Shown: positions 11,375-22,567 of the stretch, piece by piece | Layout: each line of letters starts with the position of its first letter | Position numbering within the stretch: position 1 is the first letter of the stretch | Assembly (NCBI RefSeq): GCF_032062135.1 | Contig: NC_092860.1 | Coordinates: forward strand, 64,035,813-64,099,812 | Origin: Pyxicephalus adspersus | Lineage: Eukaryota; Chordata; Amphibia; Anura; Pyxicephalidae | Reading direction: 5' to 3' | DNA length: 64,000 bases | Program-made: the position numbers and the translations under genes | Notes under the pieces: generated by a model | The model's database searches: none | The model's input: the letters and a program-made list of their open reading frames with translations, nothing else | What the model was told of the DNA's origin: nothing

Positions 11375-11689
11375 CATTCTTCCTACCTGCAGAATATGGT
11401 AAACTTACACAGTCTTTATACTACACACGGTCTTTGTCACTTCCATCTACACACAGTCTTCTTAAGGGTATAGTCTTTAGTTAAGCGAGGTAAGCCTAAC
11501 CTAAGACTAGATTCCTGCTTTACAGACATATCCCTGCTTTATATGCCTGCATTTGTTGAGTAGAAATGCCATTAATTGCCACATAAATGCTCCCACTGGT
11601 CAGGATCAGAGTTTCAGCCAAATGCTAAGCCTTTAAATTTAGGAATCATTAGGGGCTGACTACTGTCCGCTATACATTTTCCCATTACA
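11375..11689. other. Unassigned; probably continued L1 ORF1/5' region
   Basis: No clear motif. Its position suggests the 5' remainder of the L1 split by the LTR. Confidence 0.35.
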
Positions 11690-12470
11690 AAAATGTGTCA
11701 CATGTGGCTAAAAGAGCATCCGCATGTGTGCGCTGCACATCCATAACTTGACTCAGGTTCTTTCACTTAGTTCTCCTCTGAATCATTCAGATGTTCATAG
11801 GCAAACTGCAGATGGGCCTGTACATGTGCTGTCTTGGGCAGGGGGACCTTGCGGGCTCTGCAAGATTTCATGCCTTCGCGGCGCAGTATGTTATTAATTG
11901 TTTTCTTGATGACTATGATCCCAGCTGCCCTGAGTTCAGTGACAAGTTCCCCCCGTGTAGTTCTGGGCTATTTCGTCACTGACCGAGGGAGCCCCAGACC
12001 GAGGGAGATTGACAGTTATTTAGTGTTTCCTCCATTTACGAATTATCGCGTCAGCTATTGTCACCTTCTCAGCAAGCTGCTTGCCGATAGTCTTGTGGCC
12101 CAGTCCAGCCTTGGTCTTAGCCATGATCGCTAGTTTGGAATCTGATTGATTGATTGCTTCTGTGGACTGGTGTCTTTTATACAGGTACTGTAACAAGCTT
12201 GGATTAGAACCACTCCTTTACAGAGAGTTCTTCTAATCTCAGCTTGTTACCTGCATACAGTGAAGACACCTGGGAGCCTGAAAACCTGCTGGTGGATAGG
12301 GGATGAAATACTTATTTGACTCATTACAATGCACATCAAGCTCTGACTTTTGAGCACTGGGTTTTTGAGGGTTCTTTTGTTATTCTGTCTCTCACATCTA
12401 CAATAAACCTACCATTACAATTATAGACTGGTCATTTCTTTGTCAGAGGGCAAATGTTAGATCTAGATTT
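11690..12470 (-). mobile_element. Tc1/mariner element remnant
   Basis: It carries the start of a Tc1-type transposase on the minus strand (12124 downwards), an upstream 40-bp-class hairpin 'tacaggta...aagcttg / caagctt...tacctg' (~12180-12255), and at the right the segment 'aataaacctaccatta...gactggtcatttctttgtcag' with 'gaaatacttatttgac', all familiar from vertebrate Tc1 elements. Both termini are eroded, so the limits are approximate. Confidence 0.8.
11780..12124 (-). pseudogene. Tc1-type transposase N-terminus
   Basis: From Met at 12124 the frame reads '[20 protein letters not shown]', the helix-turn-helix DNA-binding domain of Tc1 transposases, and stops after 35 codons (stop at 12020-12022). 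Further homologous codons follow in shifted frames (e.g. the 'PRSGAPS' hinge) down to ~11780. No DDE catalytic region is left. Confidence 0.8.
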
Positions 12471-12949
12471 CTTTATATGTTATTTAAAGTGCCTTGATTT
12501 GAACATTGATATAGGACATTTATTAGCCAAGATAAAAATTCAACAAGTAGCAATAGCAGTGCAATATTGCAATAAAGCTGTGAGAATATTTATAAATGCA
12601 AACTCAAGTGCAGTAGGAAAATGTATCTCTGAAAGCACAGTTGCTCTTGTAGTGATCAGATTCTGATCAGGGGGGGCAGGTAGTGTTTGCAATTTTCTGC
12701 TATTTCTAGTTAGGAACAGTAAAGACCTTGGAGCAGCTAACAGGGACCGATAGTATATTATGGACAAAAAGGAGCAGGCAGTACTTGCCAAGAAACCATT
12801 TTAGGCTACAAGCGAAATATTGGAACTCACAGAGACAGCTAGGAACCACAGCAATAGTTCAGTTATACACAGGTTTAATACACATACACATTTTCCTAAT
12901 AATGCCTGGTAACAAAATTCAGCAGTTTTTCCAGTTTTTTATATTTTAG
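12471..12949. other. Unassigned sequence
   Basis: Contains short open frames without recognisable domains. Nothing else seen. Confidence 0.4.
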
Positions 12950-13710
12950 TAATGTTTGACATCAAAGAAAAAACAGTACAGGGGAGGAAAACCAGTGTAT
13001 CATAAATGTAACAGCAGGATTTTAAACATACATTAAACCAATAATACAAAAAACATGACATAAATTAAACATACAGAGTTGGGCCAGGGGAAGGGGGGAA
13101 CTGGTTCTTGGGGGGTTCCCATAAATTGTAAAGGCCACGAGATTATTTTAGACAGTGTAGGTGAGTGTGTTGTTAACTGTAATCCAATTCAGTTTAGATG
13201 TGATGCCAGCCAAATAGAGGGTCTTGGTCTCCCAAGTTTTAGCTAGGGTAGTTCTGGCTGCCAGTTAGAAGGTGGGCATGTTTGGAAAGTTTAATGGTAA
13301 GTTTGCTGAATAAAGCAGTGAATTGATTGATTGGCAAAGGATTATTAAACACTGAACAAAATTCAACATCATAAGCCCCTTTCCAATAATTTTAGACAAG
13401 AGGACTGTCCAACCACATATTACCCATTGTGCCTATTTAGTTGCAACCTAGAAAACCTAAGGGTAATACTGTAGGTTGGATATGGGCTAGCCCATCTGGC
13501 ACTAAATACCATCTATATTGCAATGTATAAATATTGTGGAAATATATATGTATAGAGTTGAAAATTTGTGGACCAACTGGAAGAGGCCATACGTTTTTTT
13601 GATAAAAGGTAGACTCAAGAGCGACTGAAAAGGACAAGGACTCTACATCCAGGAGAAGCCAGGGGAAGTTGGAAAGAACCTTGCCTGGCTGACATGGGAC
13701 CACTATGAAG
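12950..13710 (-). mobile_element. Possible L1-type LINE 3' region
   Basis: The minus-strand frame 13703-13437 and the pyrimidine-rich stretch after it ('ccccccttcccctgg') resemble the end of ORF2 and the 3' UTR of the other L1 copies here, but no diagnostic motif is present. Tentative. Confidence 0.35.
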
Positions 13711-14164
13711 CTTCAACAAAATTCAGGATCAAGTACCTGGTTTCCACTGCGATCACCTGAGTTCCTAGTTGCTGATTAAATCATAAAAAGCTCTTATTGA
13801 AGCTAATTTACTTTTAGTGTGACTTTTTGTATACATTGCCAGTGTTCACTCACTAGGAAGTGTTAGATAGTGTGCATGTGTGTCTATATATGCAGTTTTG
13901 ATCTCTGTATGTTTTGTTCTATATTCCTGTAACTCCGATTAAATTGTTTATGCACCATTTATTGTCAGTAAAAACATGAAACTACAAAACAAGCTGTGTT
14001 CCTTGGACTTTACTGAGAGAACTGGACTAACAGCTATGCAAGTTTATAGCAAAATATTTTGCTACCAAGAAAAACACCATTGCATGAGAGTCTAGTATAA
14101 TTTGCCTCAATCAGAGAAATATGAATAGAGATTTTAGATATTGTATAATCTGTTGCCATTCCCC
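13711..14164. other. Unassigned AT-rich sequence
   Basis: No gene or repeat recognised. Confidence 0.4.
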
Positions 14165-14505
14165 CTATTATTAGTTTTACACAGTAATTATATAATGCCA
14201 ACATATTGCCAACGCAGCTCTTTATTCTATAGTCATGTCCCTCTCATGTACCTCAAAGGAGCTTAAAAAATGTCCCTACCTTAGTCATATCTCTTTATTA
14301 GAGTCTAAGGTCATATATGGGGGGGGCAATAAACCTCACTGCATGTTCTTGAAATGTAGGCGAAAACCAGAGTACCCAAAGAAAACCCACACAAACACGT
14401 GGAGAACCTGCAAACTCCATGCAGAGAGTGCCCTAGCTGAGATTTGAACCTGAGACCTAGTGCTTCAAATGCTAACCTCTGAGACACCGTGCTGCCTCTA
14501 GCTCC
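14165..14505 (-). mobile_element. tRNA-derived SINE-like element
   Basis: The minus strand begins near 14505 with 'gcagcacggtgtctcagagg' and has a B-box-like 'GGTTCAAATCT', followed by 'gagtttgcaggttctcc' and 'gtgtgggttttctttgggta'. This is the layout of the widespread fish/frog SINE type with a tRNA-like head. The tail (~14165-14215) carries the 'gccaacatatt' module also present at 10508-10596. Name not assigned. Confidence 0.7.
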
Positions 14506-14871
14506 CAAAAGAAGTCCAGATCAGATGCCATGCTAGCATTTAGGAAAGTTTTGTTCTGGGAAAGAGAGTATTGTAGATTGTGGAACTAAGTCCCTCTGGG
14601 TTGTGTAATAGACTTACCAGAATTTTCAAACGTTATGAGGCTGTAAGGTGCCTGGTGAAGAGGTAATTTCTTTTCCTCCTATTTCAATTGTTAACCAAGT
14701 AAAAGCCCACAGTTAGATTAATTTTTATACACAGGCAATATTTTACCTTTGCTTTTAAGAAAAAGAGCCAGTTTTTCCAAATATTGTGACTGTCATTCAG
14801 TTTAAATCAAAGCAAATATATCCAGTTACACACAGGCAATTTTTTTCTTATTGTAAAAAAACTTTTTTTTT
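14506..14871. other. Unassigned sequence
   Basis: Nothing recognisable. Confidence 0.4.
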
Positions 14872-15048
14872 CTCATATTGGGTCTGATTTATTAAAGCTA
14901 TTGGAGACTAAAGAAGATAGACTAATATGGGAGAACCTGGCTGACCTTGCAAACTTGGAAGGGATTTAGTTGGTAAATGTTTTTAATCCTGGACCAGGTC
15001 CATTCCAGGCTTGCTGGAAAAGCTTTGATAAATCAGTCCCAATATGAG
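14872..15048. mobile_element. Palindromic MITE
   Basis: The ends 'ctcatattgggtctgattta' and 'aaatcagtcccaatatgag' are inverted copies, and the interior pairs too ('caaacttggaa' / 'ttccaggcttg', 'agct' blocks). There is no coding capacity. The 'gggtctgatttattaaagct' type is common in frog genomes. Confidence 0.75.
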
Positions 15049-17202
15049 TGTACACATGTGTTAAAACAGATTGTGCTAGTTTTAAATTGACCTAAAATAA
15101 ATCAGGCAGTAGAAGTTGGTCTCACAATAGGTCAGGAGCCATTAGTAGATCCTTGACTTTACCTAACTTCTTGAATCTGGATCCTGAATTCAAAAAACTA
15201 AGCGTAGCAGGAAGGACAGAAAGAAAGCGGTCCTATTATGTATGTTATGCAGGTAGCAAGAGGCAGATTCCTTCCAGCCAATCTTTGCCCTTGGTGGACT
15301 GGCTCACCTACTCATTATTTTCATAACTCGCATAACTTTGCACTTTTGTTAGGATGCTCAAACACAGGACTGGCCTTCCTTTTCTGGGTGCCCCTATTTC
15401 TCCCTCTAACTACAGTAACCCAGATCCCTACATGTTCATCCTGATTAACCTCCCCACCCTCCACATTTAAGCCATTACCTAGGAGACCCTTCTCAAGGTG
15501 ATCCAGTGATTTCAGTGTTGCTAGGCGCTTCTCCAGATACCAGATACCAGAAAGGCGACTGCAAATTACACATACATATGGCAGACTAGGCACGGAACAA
15601 AACTTTCCACCTTGGTATCACTCATTTTTCCAGTTGCAATGTTTATTGTTTTGAACGAGTTATAAAAGTTTACGTACAGTTTGTATTTAGGATTCCATTG
15701 AAAACTTTTGTTTCCAAACACGTGTGTTTCAAGAGTGAGCAAGGGGCGTCTGCCCAGAACTTAAATCACCTGTGAAACCTTGACCATTCATCCATAGAGT
15801 TTTAAGCAAAGAAAGAGGGAAAAAAATGCTATTTAAAAAAAACTGATAGTCAAACAGACACAACTCCGAAATACACAATATCAGCAAACAACTGTGTTTT
15901 CTAACTCCACTTAATTCGCAGCAACTTGTATCAGAAGCCAACAGTGAGAAAGAGCATAACAAAACGCTTCCAATTTCTAGACCTGTCTCTGGTCCCATTT
16001 CCTCACCTGCATTTATCATAGTATTCTTGCCCTCCCTAAACATAAAAGAAGATTGGGTCTTGAATACCTAACATTATACCATGTTTCTGTTTATTTAACT
16101 TGAATGGTCGACTAGCGCAAACACAACCAAGTTCAACAGTGGACTATTTTCAAACATTCTTTCCCTGGTAACCATTTGTTTGCCCTCCCATGGTCACTGA
16201 ACAATTTTCATTAGCACCAAGCCAGGCATCCTACTATAGGACCTACTCTGAAAGTGTAAGTACCTACTTTGAAAGTATCTATGTACCTGCCCAAACTCCA
16301 CCTTCTCCTTTAACCCATGACTTCAGTCACCCTGTCTATGCTCCTGGTTTTTCAGATTACATTTTTGCTTAATGGATAGAGACATGCCAATTTAGAGTTG
16401 GACATTTTTGTTGCTCTCAGGAGAGGGTTCTATCCCAGTGCTCTTTCAGAATTTGAAAGTTGCTCCTTCATGGGAGGTTTGGAGCATCCTCTTGTTAATC
16501 TATATTCTCTCCACACTTATACCTCCCTCTGCTTTAAAAAGGCTTCTTACTGACTTTGAACTTATGAGCCCTAGCAGGATTCTCTCAGAGTCCTATGCTA
16601 CCCCCAATAGTGGCAACTCATGCTCTTTTTTTCACCAGTGTGAACAGGAACTAGGCCCAGATTGGTTGTACTTTTACCTTAGCGCACAGGGCTTCCGTTG
16701 CAAATTCATTCCAAGAAATACATTTTTGACTAGTATAGCACCTGAGATATACTGCATGTGCTTTATCAGACACTCATTGTGTGCCAGAGATGCAAGATTG
16801 TCAGATGGGATGACAGATGGGATAATGATACATATCTTTTTCGTAGAGTTTTTTTTATCCGTCCATGTACAGTGGATTGCCATATCGGATTGCCATATGA
16901 GGCCTATTGTAAAGGGACTTCTGTTTTGGGTTGGATTGTTGTAATAATGTTTACCATTAATATCTAAATCAATCAAAGGTTAGAATGTATGGGCAGGACC
17001 ACCAAACATTAAGCATATGCCTCTCCCACATCTCTAACATTGATTTGAAGTTAAAGGAAAGATTCTGCAAGGGGTATAAGTGCATTTATAACATTTTAAA
17101 ATAATCTTGTAATTATTTTCTTTCGCTTGCTAGCGATGCTAAGACTGTGGGTCAATATGGGTAAATATCTTATTAAAATATTCATCACTGAATTTTTATT
17201 TA
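15049..17202. other. Unassigned; holds one 178-codon open frame of unknown origin
   Basis: The longest open frame, 16408-16944 (+), has no domain I recognise and no family-like composition; it is likely a chance or decayed repeat ORF. Overlapping frames on both strands are equally long. No LTR or TIR ends were found. Confidence 0.45.
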
Positions 17203-18085
17203 AATTTTTTTTTTTTTAACAGGGGATTACAACAATACAATAGAGGGAGAGGGTAAATTATAGACAAGCTTTATACATTATGTGTCATCTAGACCAACGA
17301 AAAAAAACATATATAAAGCCATATGGGAAAAGTAAAGATGGCAGATAGGGTAAAATGGAGCAATTTTACAAGCATAATGTACAATAGTCTGGGTCAGAGA
17401 CATCAAAATACCGGTAAATCAACAATCTCACAAGAATGCTTAAAGGATTCACAATCTCATTACAAAATATTCCAGTCCTGGTTAGGCATTATTTTAATTG
17501 AACACTTATTGCGTAAAGTCTGTGAGCATCTAACGTTTTGAGGTCTATCTGGAGGCAGCTGTGCTCGCAACCAAAATGAGGAAGAACAACATTAGGCCCA
17601 ACGGGGAAACAGTGTATAAAACACAAGCAGGGAGGGAGTGAGGAGAATGGCTCCTCCAATGGGGTTCATGTCCTGTTATACTCAATTCATGGGTCCCAGT
17701 TTTTGTAGAAAGTACCTAGTTTATTTTTGATGGTGCAAGGTAATTTATCATTCGTCATGATCCAATTTAGTTTGTTTTTGGTGAACTCCAGCGGAATGTT
17801 ACTTGCTTTCCGTTAGCATGCTATAGTTATGCGAGCAGCTAGAAAAATGTAGGATATCTGTCGAGTTGATATCAGTTGATATATTGAAATTGAATTGTCT
17901 AACTTTGAGAAGAGAGCGTTTAGGTAGATTATGTGTAGCACTAAATAGATTAAGTTGTAAATTCTTATCCAAAATGTTTAAACCCAAAAACACACCTGTT
18001 TGGCCACAGCGTCTGAAGCACAAGGGGGTAAATAGTAGGGTTCATTCTATGAAGCCTGAGTGATACCATATACCATCACATTAGA
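17203..18085 (-). mobile_element. L1-type LINE 3' end with poly(A) tail
   Basis: The poly(A) tail appears as a T13 run at 17205-17217. Upstream on the minus strand is the C-terminus of ORF2: 'FLAARITIAC' (~17835), 'NKLNWIMTNDKLP' and 'NWDPWI'-type residues (~17690), matching the conserved L1 tail '..aArltIa..Wk...P' and '..f...W.pW'. The CCHC-type motif is degraded, and stops and frameshifts are present. The 5' end is truncated near 18085. Confidence 0.75.
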
Positions 18086-18144
18086 ACTTTGTAATTGGCT
18101 TCTATAAGTAAAGTATTAGGAGAGATGGAGAAGAGGGAACTCGC

Positions 18145-18456
18145 TGTCACACTTACCTCCTTCTCACTAAGACGCAGGCATCTCTCTCCTGCGCATGCAG
18201 CCAGTTCAGACTCTGGCCGTGCCTATGCTCCCAAGCTTTATCAGTTTCGCCCAACCCACTGGGCAATCAGTAAATAGCCTTTTAATCATCCCTGGCTATT
18301 AAGCTAACTCAGACACAGAACTCATCGTTCCTGCAACGTGTCTCCACTAGAGCCGAATCCCTAGCTTGCTGAGCTAGTTCCTGTACACCTGTTAGTTAAT
18401 TCGGTGTTACCTTGACCAGCTCCTGCATTAACCCCTTGTTGCCCAGTCTGTTGTTT
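18145..18456 (+). mobile_element. LTR fragment, Ty3/gypsy family A (5' part)
   Basis: Starts TGTCACACTTACC and matches the first ~310 bases of the LTR at 49886-50630 ('tctctctcctgcgcatgc', 'gctagttcctgtacacctgtt'). Homology stops after 'agtctgttg' at ~18456, so the 3' part is missing. Confidence 0.85.
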
Positions 18457-19019
18457 TTAGCCTATACCCTTGTACAGTACAGACATAGAAAAGATCATCA
18501 AAAAGTTATTTGTACACACATATTCATAACTTCATATATATATGTGTGTTAGGTAATCAACTTTAAAAAAAGAAAGTAGGTTGTGCATTGTTGTGCAGTT
18601 ATCGCCTTTTATGTTACAAATATTTGATTAGACTATTATAATGTATATCAGAAGGTAGTTGGATAAATCAGTAAATGTACAGAACTTACTTTAAAAGTTT
18701 GGGGATGGAGTATATGGAGAATCCAGCAATGAGATGGTTAAAGTAGAGAGTTCCTAAAAAGGTATATTTGTATTATAAAATTTGGTGAGCAGATACTTTG
18801 AAATAATAATTAAATTTGAAAAGATTAAAGGTGTAAAACTTCCAGAAGTTGGTAGGAACTTGAGGGTTTCACATAGAGAGAGAAATCTCAGTAAAATGTC
18901 CCTGACGGGAATACCTATAGGCTTAGATGCATATATATGTTGTTTATAGGGATAGATAACTAAGGACATAGCATAAGTAGAAAGATCCCTTCTTTTTGTA
19001 AAAATAAAAGGGTAGTATG
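18457..19019. other. Unassigned AT-rich sequence
   Basis: No recognisable element. Confidence 0.4.
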
Positions 19020-19260
19020 TAGGGATGGGCGAGCAAGAATAAGTTCGATTTCGCGGCAAATCTGGTCTTTCTGGCCTACCGAAAATGTAAGCGAGAGCAG
19101 TCTTCTTTTTCCCTGAGAGGTCGAGCTCTCACCAAACAGGAGGAAATCCTTTGCGATCCCCGGACACTAGAGGTTAATTAACCTCTAGTGTCCCAGGGAT
19201 CTCACACTCTTCCCAATGAATGCAGCCACAGCTGCAATCATTGAGAACATGCCCAGCACA
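19020..19260 (+). repeat. Dispersed repeat R, copy 1
   Basis: Shares 'gtaagcgag', 'cactagaggtta' and 'aatgcagccacagct' with the reverse complement of 39931-40199. It contains a self-complementary 'aggttaattaacct' at ~19165-19185. Probably a MITE or other non-autonomous element; ends not defined. Confidence 0.6.
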
Positions 19261-19419
19261 GGAGAACATGTGTGGGAATGTTTGTGATCTCTTTACCCCT
19301 TGTCAATGCACATAGACCCTCTAGGAGGATCTCTAATTCCAGGGACTTCACAGAAGTGACAAAAGGGTAATAAATACAATGCAGGGTTTGGTCAGGAAAG
19401 GGCTGTAAAAATAGATAGG

Positions 19420-19485
19420 TGATAGAACAGATGGAGTGAGGTGATAACCCCATGATAGAACAGATGGAGTGAGGTGATAACCCCA
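19420..19485. repeat. 33-bp tandem duplication
   Basis: The unit beginning tgatagaacagatggagtga is repeated exactly at 19420-19452 and 19453-19485. Confidence 0.95.
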
Positions 19486-19509
19486 TGCTGATCTTTGCTG
19501 ACACCTAGA

Positions 19510-20339
19510 TTAACCCCCTTAGCATTCTAATTCTGTCAGTTTTTGATGCAAAAAGTGATCCTATCTGTTTTGCATAGAAATTTTTGTTTATATTGTGTGT
19601 AATTCTTAGGATTAACTCCCGGGTGTGATAATTATATTTATTTATTATATTATAATCATAAATTATAATATAATACATAATTTTAAATAATAATTTTAAA
19701 AAATAATGAAATAATAGACAACAATGTAATCTTAAAATAAAATAAAAAATTAAAATTGTACTTTTTTTTTTTATTTCATGTTGTGTGGTGTTTTTGTACT
19801 GTAAAAACAATTTAAAAGCAGACTGTAATCTGCTTTTAAATTTCCCGCCCAGACACACCCCCAATAAATCACCACTCGCATCACCCGGAAGATGACACAT
19901 CCTCCCGGGTGATGCGAGTGGGGATGTCCTGCCCGCCTCACCCTGACGCTGGAGCTACTGCTCTGCATCTCCAGAGATATGCAAAGCACAATGCAGGACT
20001 TCTACATTGTGCTTCACATCTCACTGCAGATGCGAGCAGCAATAGCAAATTCTGGGGGTGGTCACCCCCGGAATTTGTTATTGCTGCTCGCATCTGCAGT
20101 GAGATGTGAAGCACAATGCAGAAGTCCTGCATTGTGCTTCGCATCTCACTGCTGATGTGAGCAGCAGCGTGGCCGGGACCCGCCCGGCCACACACCCTGG
20201 CGGACCGGCACCCCGGCATCACAACGGGGCAAAGATAAGGGGGGCTTCTAAAGTTACCCCGAGTGTGACTCGGGATTACCGCTTTTTGCATGTAAAAGCC
20301 ACCCCAAGTCACACTCGGGATTACCACTAGGGGGGTTAA
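19510..20339. mobile_element. TTAA-flanked MITE with nested palindromes
   Basis: Ends TTAACCCCCTTAG and CTAGGGGGGTTAA are inverted repeats that include TTAA at both borders, as for piggyBac or Kolobok-type non-autonomous elements (not distinguishable here). Inside are several further inverted repeats: 19811-19843 ('aatttaaaagcaga...tctgcttttaaatt'), 19867-19925 ('cactcgcatcacccgg...'), the large palindrome 19981-20142, and a 'cgagtgtgactcggg' pair at 20270-20320. No coding capacity. Confidence 0.8.
19981..20142. repeat. 80-bp-arm near-perfect palindrome
   Basis: 19981-20060 and 20063-20142 are reverse complements with about four mismatches in 80 and a 2-bp spacer (gt). DNA of this form can extrude as a cruciform, and transcripts would fold to a long hairpin. 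Confidence 0.95.
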
Positions 20340-20588
20340 AGGACCCCTGCTTGACTTCCCCAACAACTTCAGAACTCCCACATTTCAGGTTTCAATTAAT
20401 TACTGGAGTTTGAACTACCCTATTCTATACTAGGGGAATGCATCAGCCAACAAGTGTTCAACAGATCACACCCAGTAACCAATCCAAGAGCCCCAATAAT
20501 ACCTAAAGGGAATTAACTATATAAAAATGGGAGCTGAGAGAATGGGGCTCTCTCTTCTTAGGCTCTTCTTTTTAGGATCTTCTGAGGC
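20340..20588. other. Unassigned flank of the U2-LINE insertion
   Basis: No gene or repeat recognised. Confidence 0.4.
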
Positions 20589-20604
20589 AAGCTTTTCTTA
20601 TGGA
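20589..20604 (+). repeat. Target-site duplication, left copy
   Basis: aagcttttcttatgga; matches 22552-22567 at 15 of 16 positions. Confidence 0.8.
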
Positions 20605-20641
20605 GCTTCTTTGCCTTTTGGCTAATATTAAGTGTAGTATC
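20605..20641 (+). pseudogene. U2 snRNA 5' fragment
   Basis: 'gccttttggctaa' and 'aagtgtagtatc' with the preceding 'gcttct' match the start of vertebrate U2 snRNA, including most of the branch-point recognition region. Homology stops at 'gtagtatc', where LINE sequence begins. It is too short to be a functional U2 gene and no snRNA promoter is expected in retrocopied DNA. Confidence 0.8.
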
Positions 20642-20830
20642 CACCTAAATTTCTTAGGAGTGTCATGGCTTTTTAAGCTGAGACAGTGGAGAAATACTCG
20701 GATCTACCCCAGCCCCTAGGTCCTGGTGTGGATCGTTGATTGAATTTGGCTTCACCTACCTGCTGCTATAGATCTAGAGGCTTAGCCTTCTCCAGGAACG
20801 AGACTGCGATCACCCCCTATCCCCTCTACT

Positions 20831-22190
20831 TTGCGTCACTACCCCGGTAGTGAGCGCAGAATTCTAAAGGCAATAAGAGCTGAAGCCGGACCACCAAAAA
20901 GCAACATGGAGAAGACACCAAGGAAGCCGAAGCCCGAGGTGTCTGAATCCATAGAAGCAATTGCCTCAGGGAATGCAGCGCAAAAGACAAAGCACACCGC
21001 CACGGCTCAAGCTAGCCGAAGACCTCCAACCACCTCTGCTCCAGCAGGACCTGCCTCAGCGGGATCAATCACAACAGAGACAAGCAGGAACACCAGTCTG
21101 CCAACGGGGTTTCTACCCTGGAACCCTGGATGAAACGGACAGTGGTGTTGAAGCTAAAGGAGGTGGATGGAAGAACACCGGACATGACCCCTGAAGTCTT
21201 CGGGAAGAAGATGGTCCTGGACCAAGGTTTTCAAGACGCTCTTGATTCAAGCATTTATGAAAGGTATCTTCTACATTACTTTTGTCTCATTACAGGCATG
21301 TAGAAGATACTGGGAAAAAGTGAAGGTGGCAGAACCCGGATCCCCTTTCAGCAATTTCATTGCCAACTCTCCCATTCAAAGGGAAGAAAGGCAGGTCACG
21401 GTGTCAATGGGCAGCCCTCACATACCAGGCCAAGACATCGCCACATTTCTGAAGAGGTTCCAACCCGCATCATGGATGCCGATGGCTTCTGAACCGGGAA
21501 ATGGGGCCTGACTGGTAAATTGCGAAGGTACTCTACCACAGGAGAACTCCAGCAACTGCCACAGTGCATCACCATCGGACCGTCACCCTAAAAACTGTTC
21601 CATTGTATCTTTCAGGCTCTGCCGTGTCGCAGGACACAAGTCCAAGGACTGCCTAAGGACCACGACCTGCAACCTTTGCGGGAACAGGGACCACTTATAC
21701 AGAGAGTGCCCCAAACAAACAAGAACCTATGCTGGGGTACTCAAAGGCTCAGGTGACACAGGCACCATCGGACATGACCCCTCATCCAGGAATGGTCGCC
21801 CAGCCAGGGGGGACAGAGGTGAGCATAGCCCCCCAGACACTCAAGGGCAAACTGCTCACCCTGCCCACTCCACCTCCCAGCCCTTTCCCCCTGCCAACCG
21901 GTCCAAAGCCCACCCCAGGTCAAATAAACCTACTCCTAAGCCCAAATCCACTCCCCCAGCCTAGGCCACTGCCCCAAAATCCCAACCCATGCCGACCCCA
22001 CCCCAGACCCCAGCCCAGTCCCAGGACCCAGCACCCCAGGACCCTCCTCAGATCCCACCTCAACAAAGCCCCTTCCCCACCTGCCCCAGAACCCCCACCC
22101 AACCCACACCTCCACTCCCACAGACCCAGCCCCCTCGCCCTTTTTCAGGAAGCTCCACTCCAGCCACACCCCCCTTGCTGAGCTGCAGAA
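20831..22190 (+). pseudogene. Tx1-type LINE ORF1 (gag-like) with CCHC knuckles, broken
   Basis: The pieces are in order: a Lys/Pro-rich N-terminus (20831-21133); 'VVLKLKEVDGRTPDMTPEVF' (~21137); 'CRRYWEKVKVAEPGSPF' and 'HIPGQDIATFLKRF' (21299-21460); then zinc knuckles, one damaged ('LCRVAGHKSKDC', ~21610) and one intact ('CNLCGNRDHLYREC', C-X2-C-X4-H-X4-C, ~21668-21709); and finally a long Pro/His/Ser-rich tail (21840-22190) encoded by a pyrimidine-rich strand. At least two frameshifts separate the pieces. The protein would bind the LINE RNA as a nucleic-acid chaperone. The layout matches the first ORF of Tx1-clade elements. I cannot fix the true start codon. Confidence 0.75.
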
Positions 22191-22525
22191 CTCTGGAATG
22201 CTCTGAAGTGGGAAGTCAGGGGTAATGGAAGTGGTCAACAACTTCTACCGGACCTCTGTCCTCTGCCGCTAATTCTTTTGCAACGGTCTCCAAGCAGGGC
22301 TCTATGTAACGCTGTGGGACCTCGTCGGCCCCGTTGAGTTTGAAACCCCTACGTTTTAGAATTTACAGGTAGGAAGAAAGCTGTTTAAAAAGCATCACAC
22401 TGCAGTGTGCAGGATTGAATGCGTTTATTTGCAAGTATGTTGGGGGGGATTGTAATGGTGTGTTTTGTGCGCTGCGTTGCAATTCCATATATGAATGTAC
22501 CCTGATTGTAATACTTTTTTTTAAG

Positions 22526-22531
22526 AATAAA
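22526..22531 (+). promoter_or_regulatory. AATAAA poly(A) signal of the U2-LINE retrocopy
   Basis: Located 20 bases before the right target duplication. Confidence 0.65.
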
Positions 22532-22551
22532 ACCTAATATTTAATCAAAAA

Positions 22552-22567
22552 AAGCTCTTCTTATGGA
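22552..22567 (+). repeat. Target-site duplication, right copy
   Basis: aagctcttcttatgga; pairs with 20589-20604. Confidence 0.8.

Larger units (their letters stand above)
20605..22551 (+). mobile_element. Tx1/Keno-like LINE retrocopy headed by U2 snRNA sequence
   Basis: A unit bounded by a 16-bp duplication begins with the 5' part of U2 snRNA, passes into a LINE 5' UTR and a broken ORF1 with zinc knuckles, and ends in a 3' UTR with AATAAA (22526-22531) and an A-rich end. ORF2 is absent or reduced to a few codons, so it is an internally deleted copy. Tx1-clade LINEs of the Keno type are known to insert in U2 snRNA genes. A read-through U2-LINE transcript, copied into a non-U2 site, would give this structure (inference). 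Confidence 0.7.

Noticed and set aside
14430..14505. tRNA-like head on the minus strand
   Set aside because: It continues into SINE-specific body sequence, so it is a SINE and not a tRNA gene.
16408..16944. 178-residue ORF as a gene
   Set aside because: No recognisable domain, equally long overlapping ORFs in other frames, no splice or promoter context; composition resembles surrounding non-coding DNA.
20605..20641. A functional U2 snRNA gene
   Set aside because: Only the first ~37 bases are present, with substitutions, and LINE sequence follows.
21729..22181. 150-residue proline-rich ORF as a host gene
   Set aside because: It is an out-of-frame reading of the Pro-rich tail of the LINE ORF1; low-complexity pyrimidine-rich DNA keeps several frames open.
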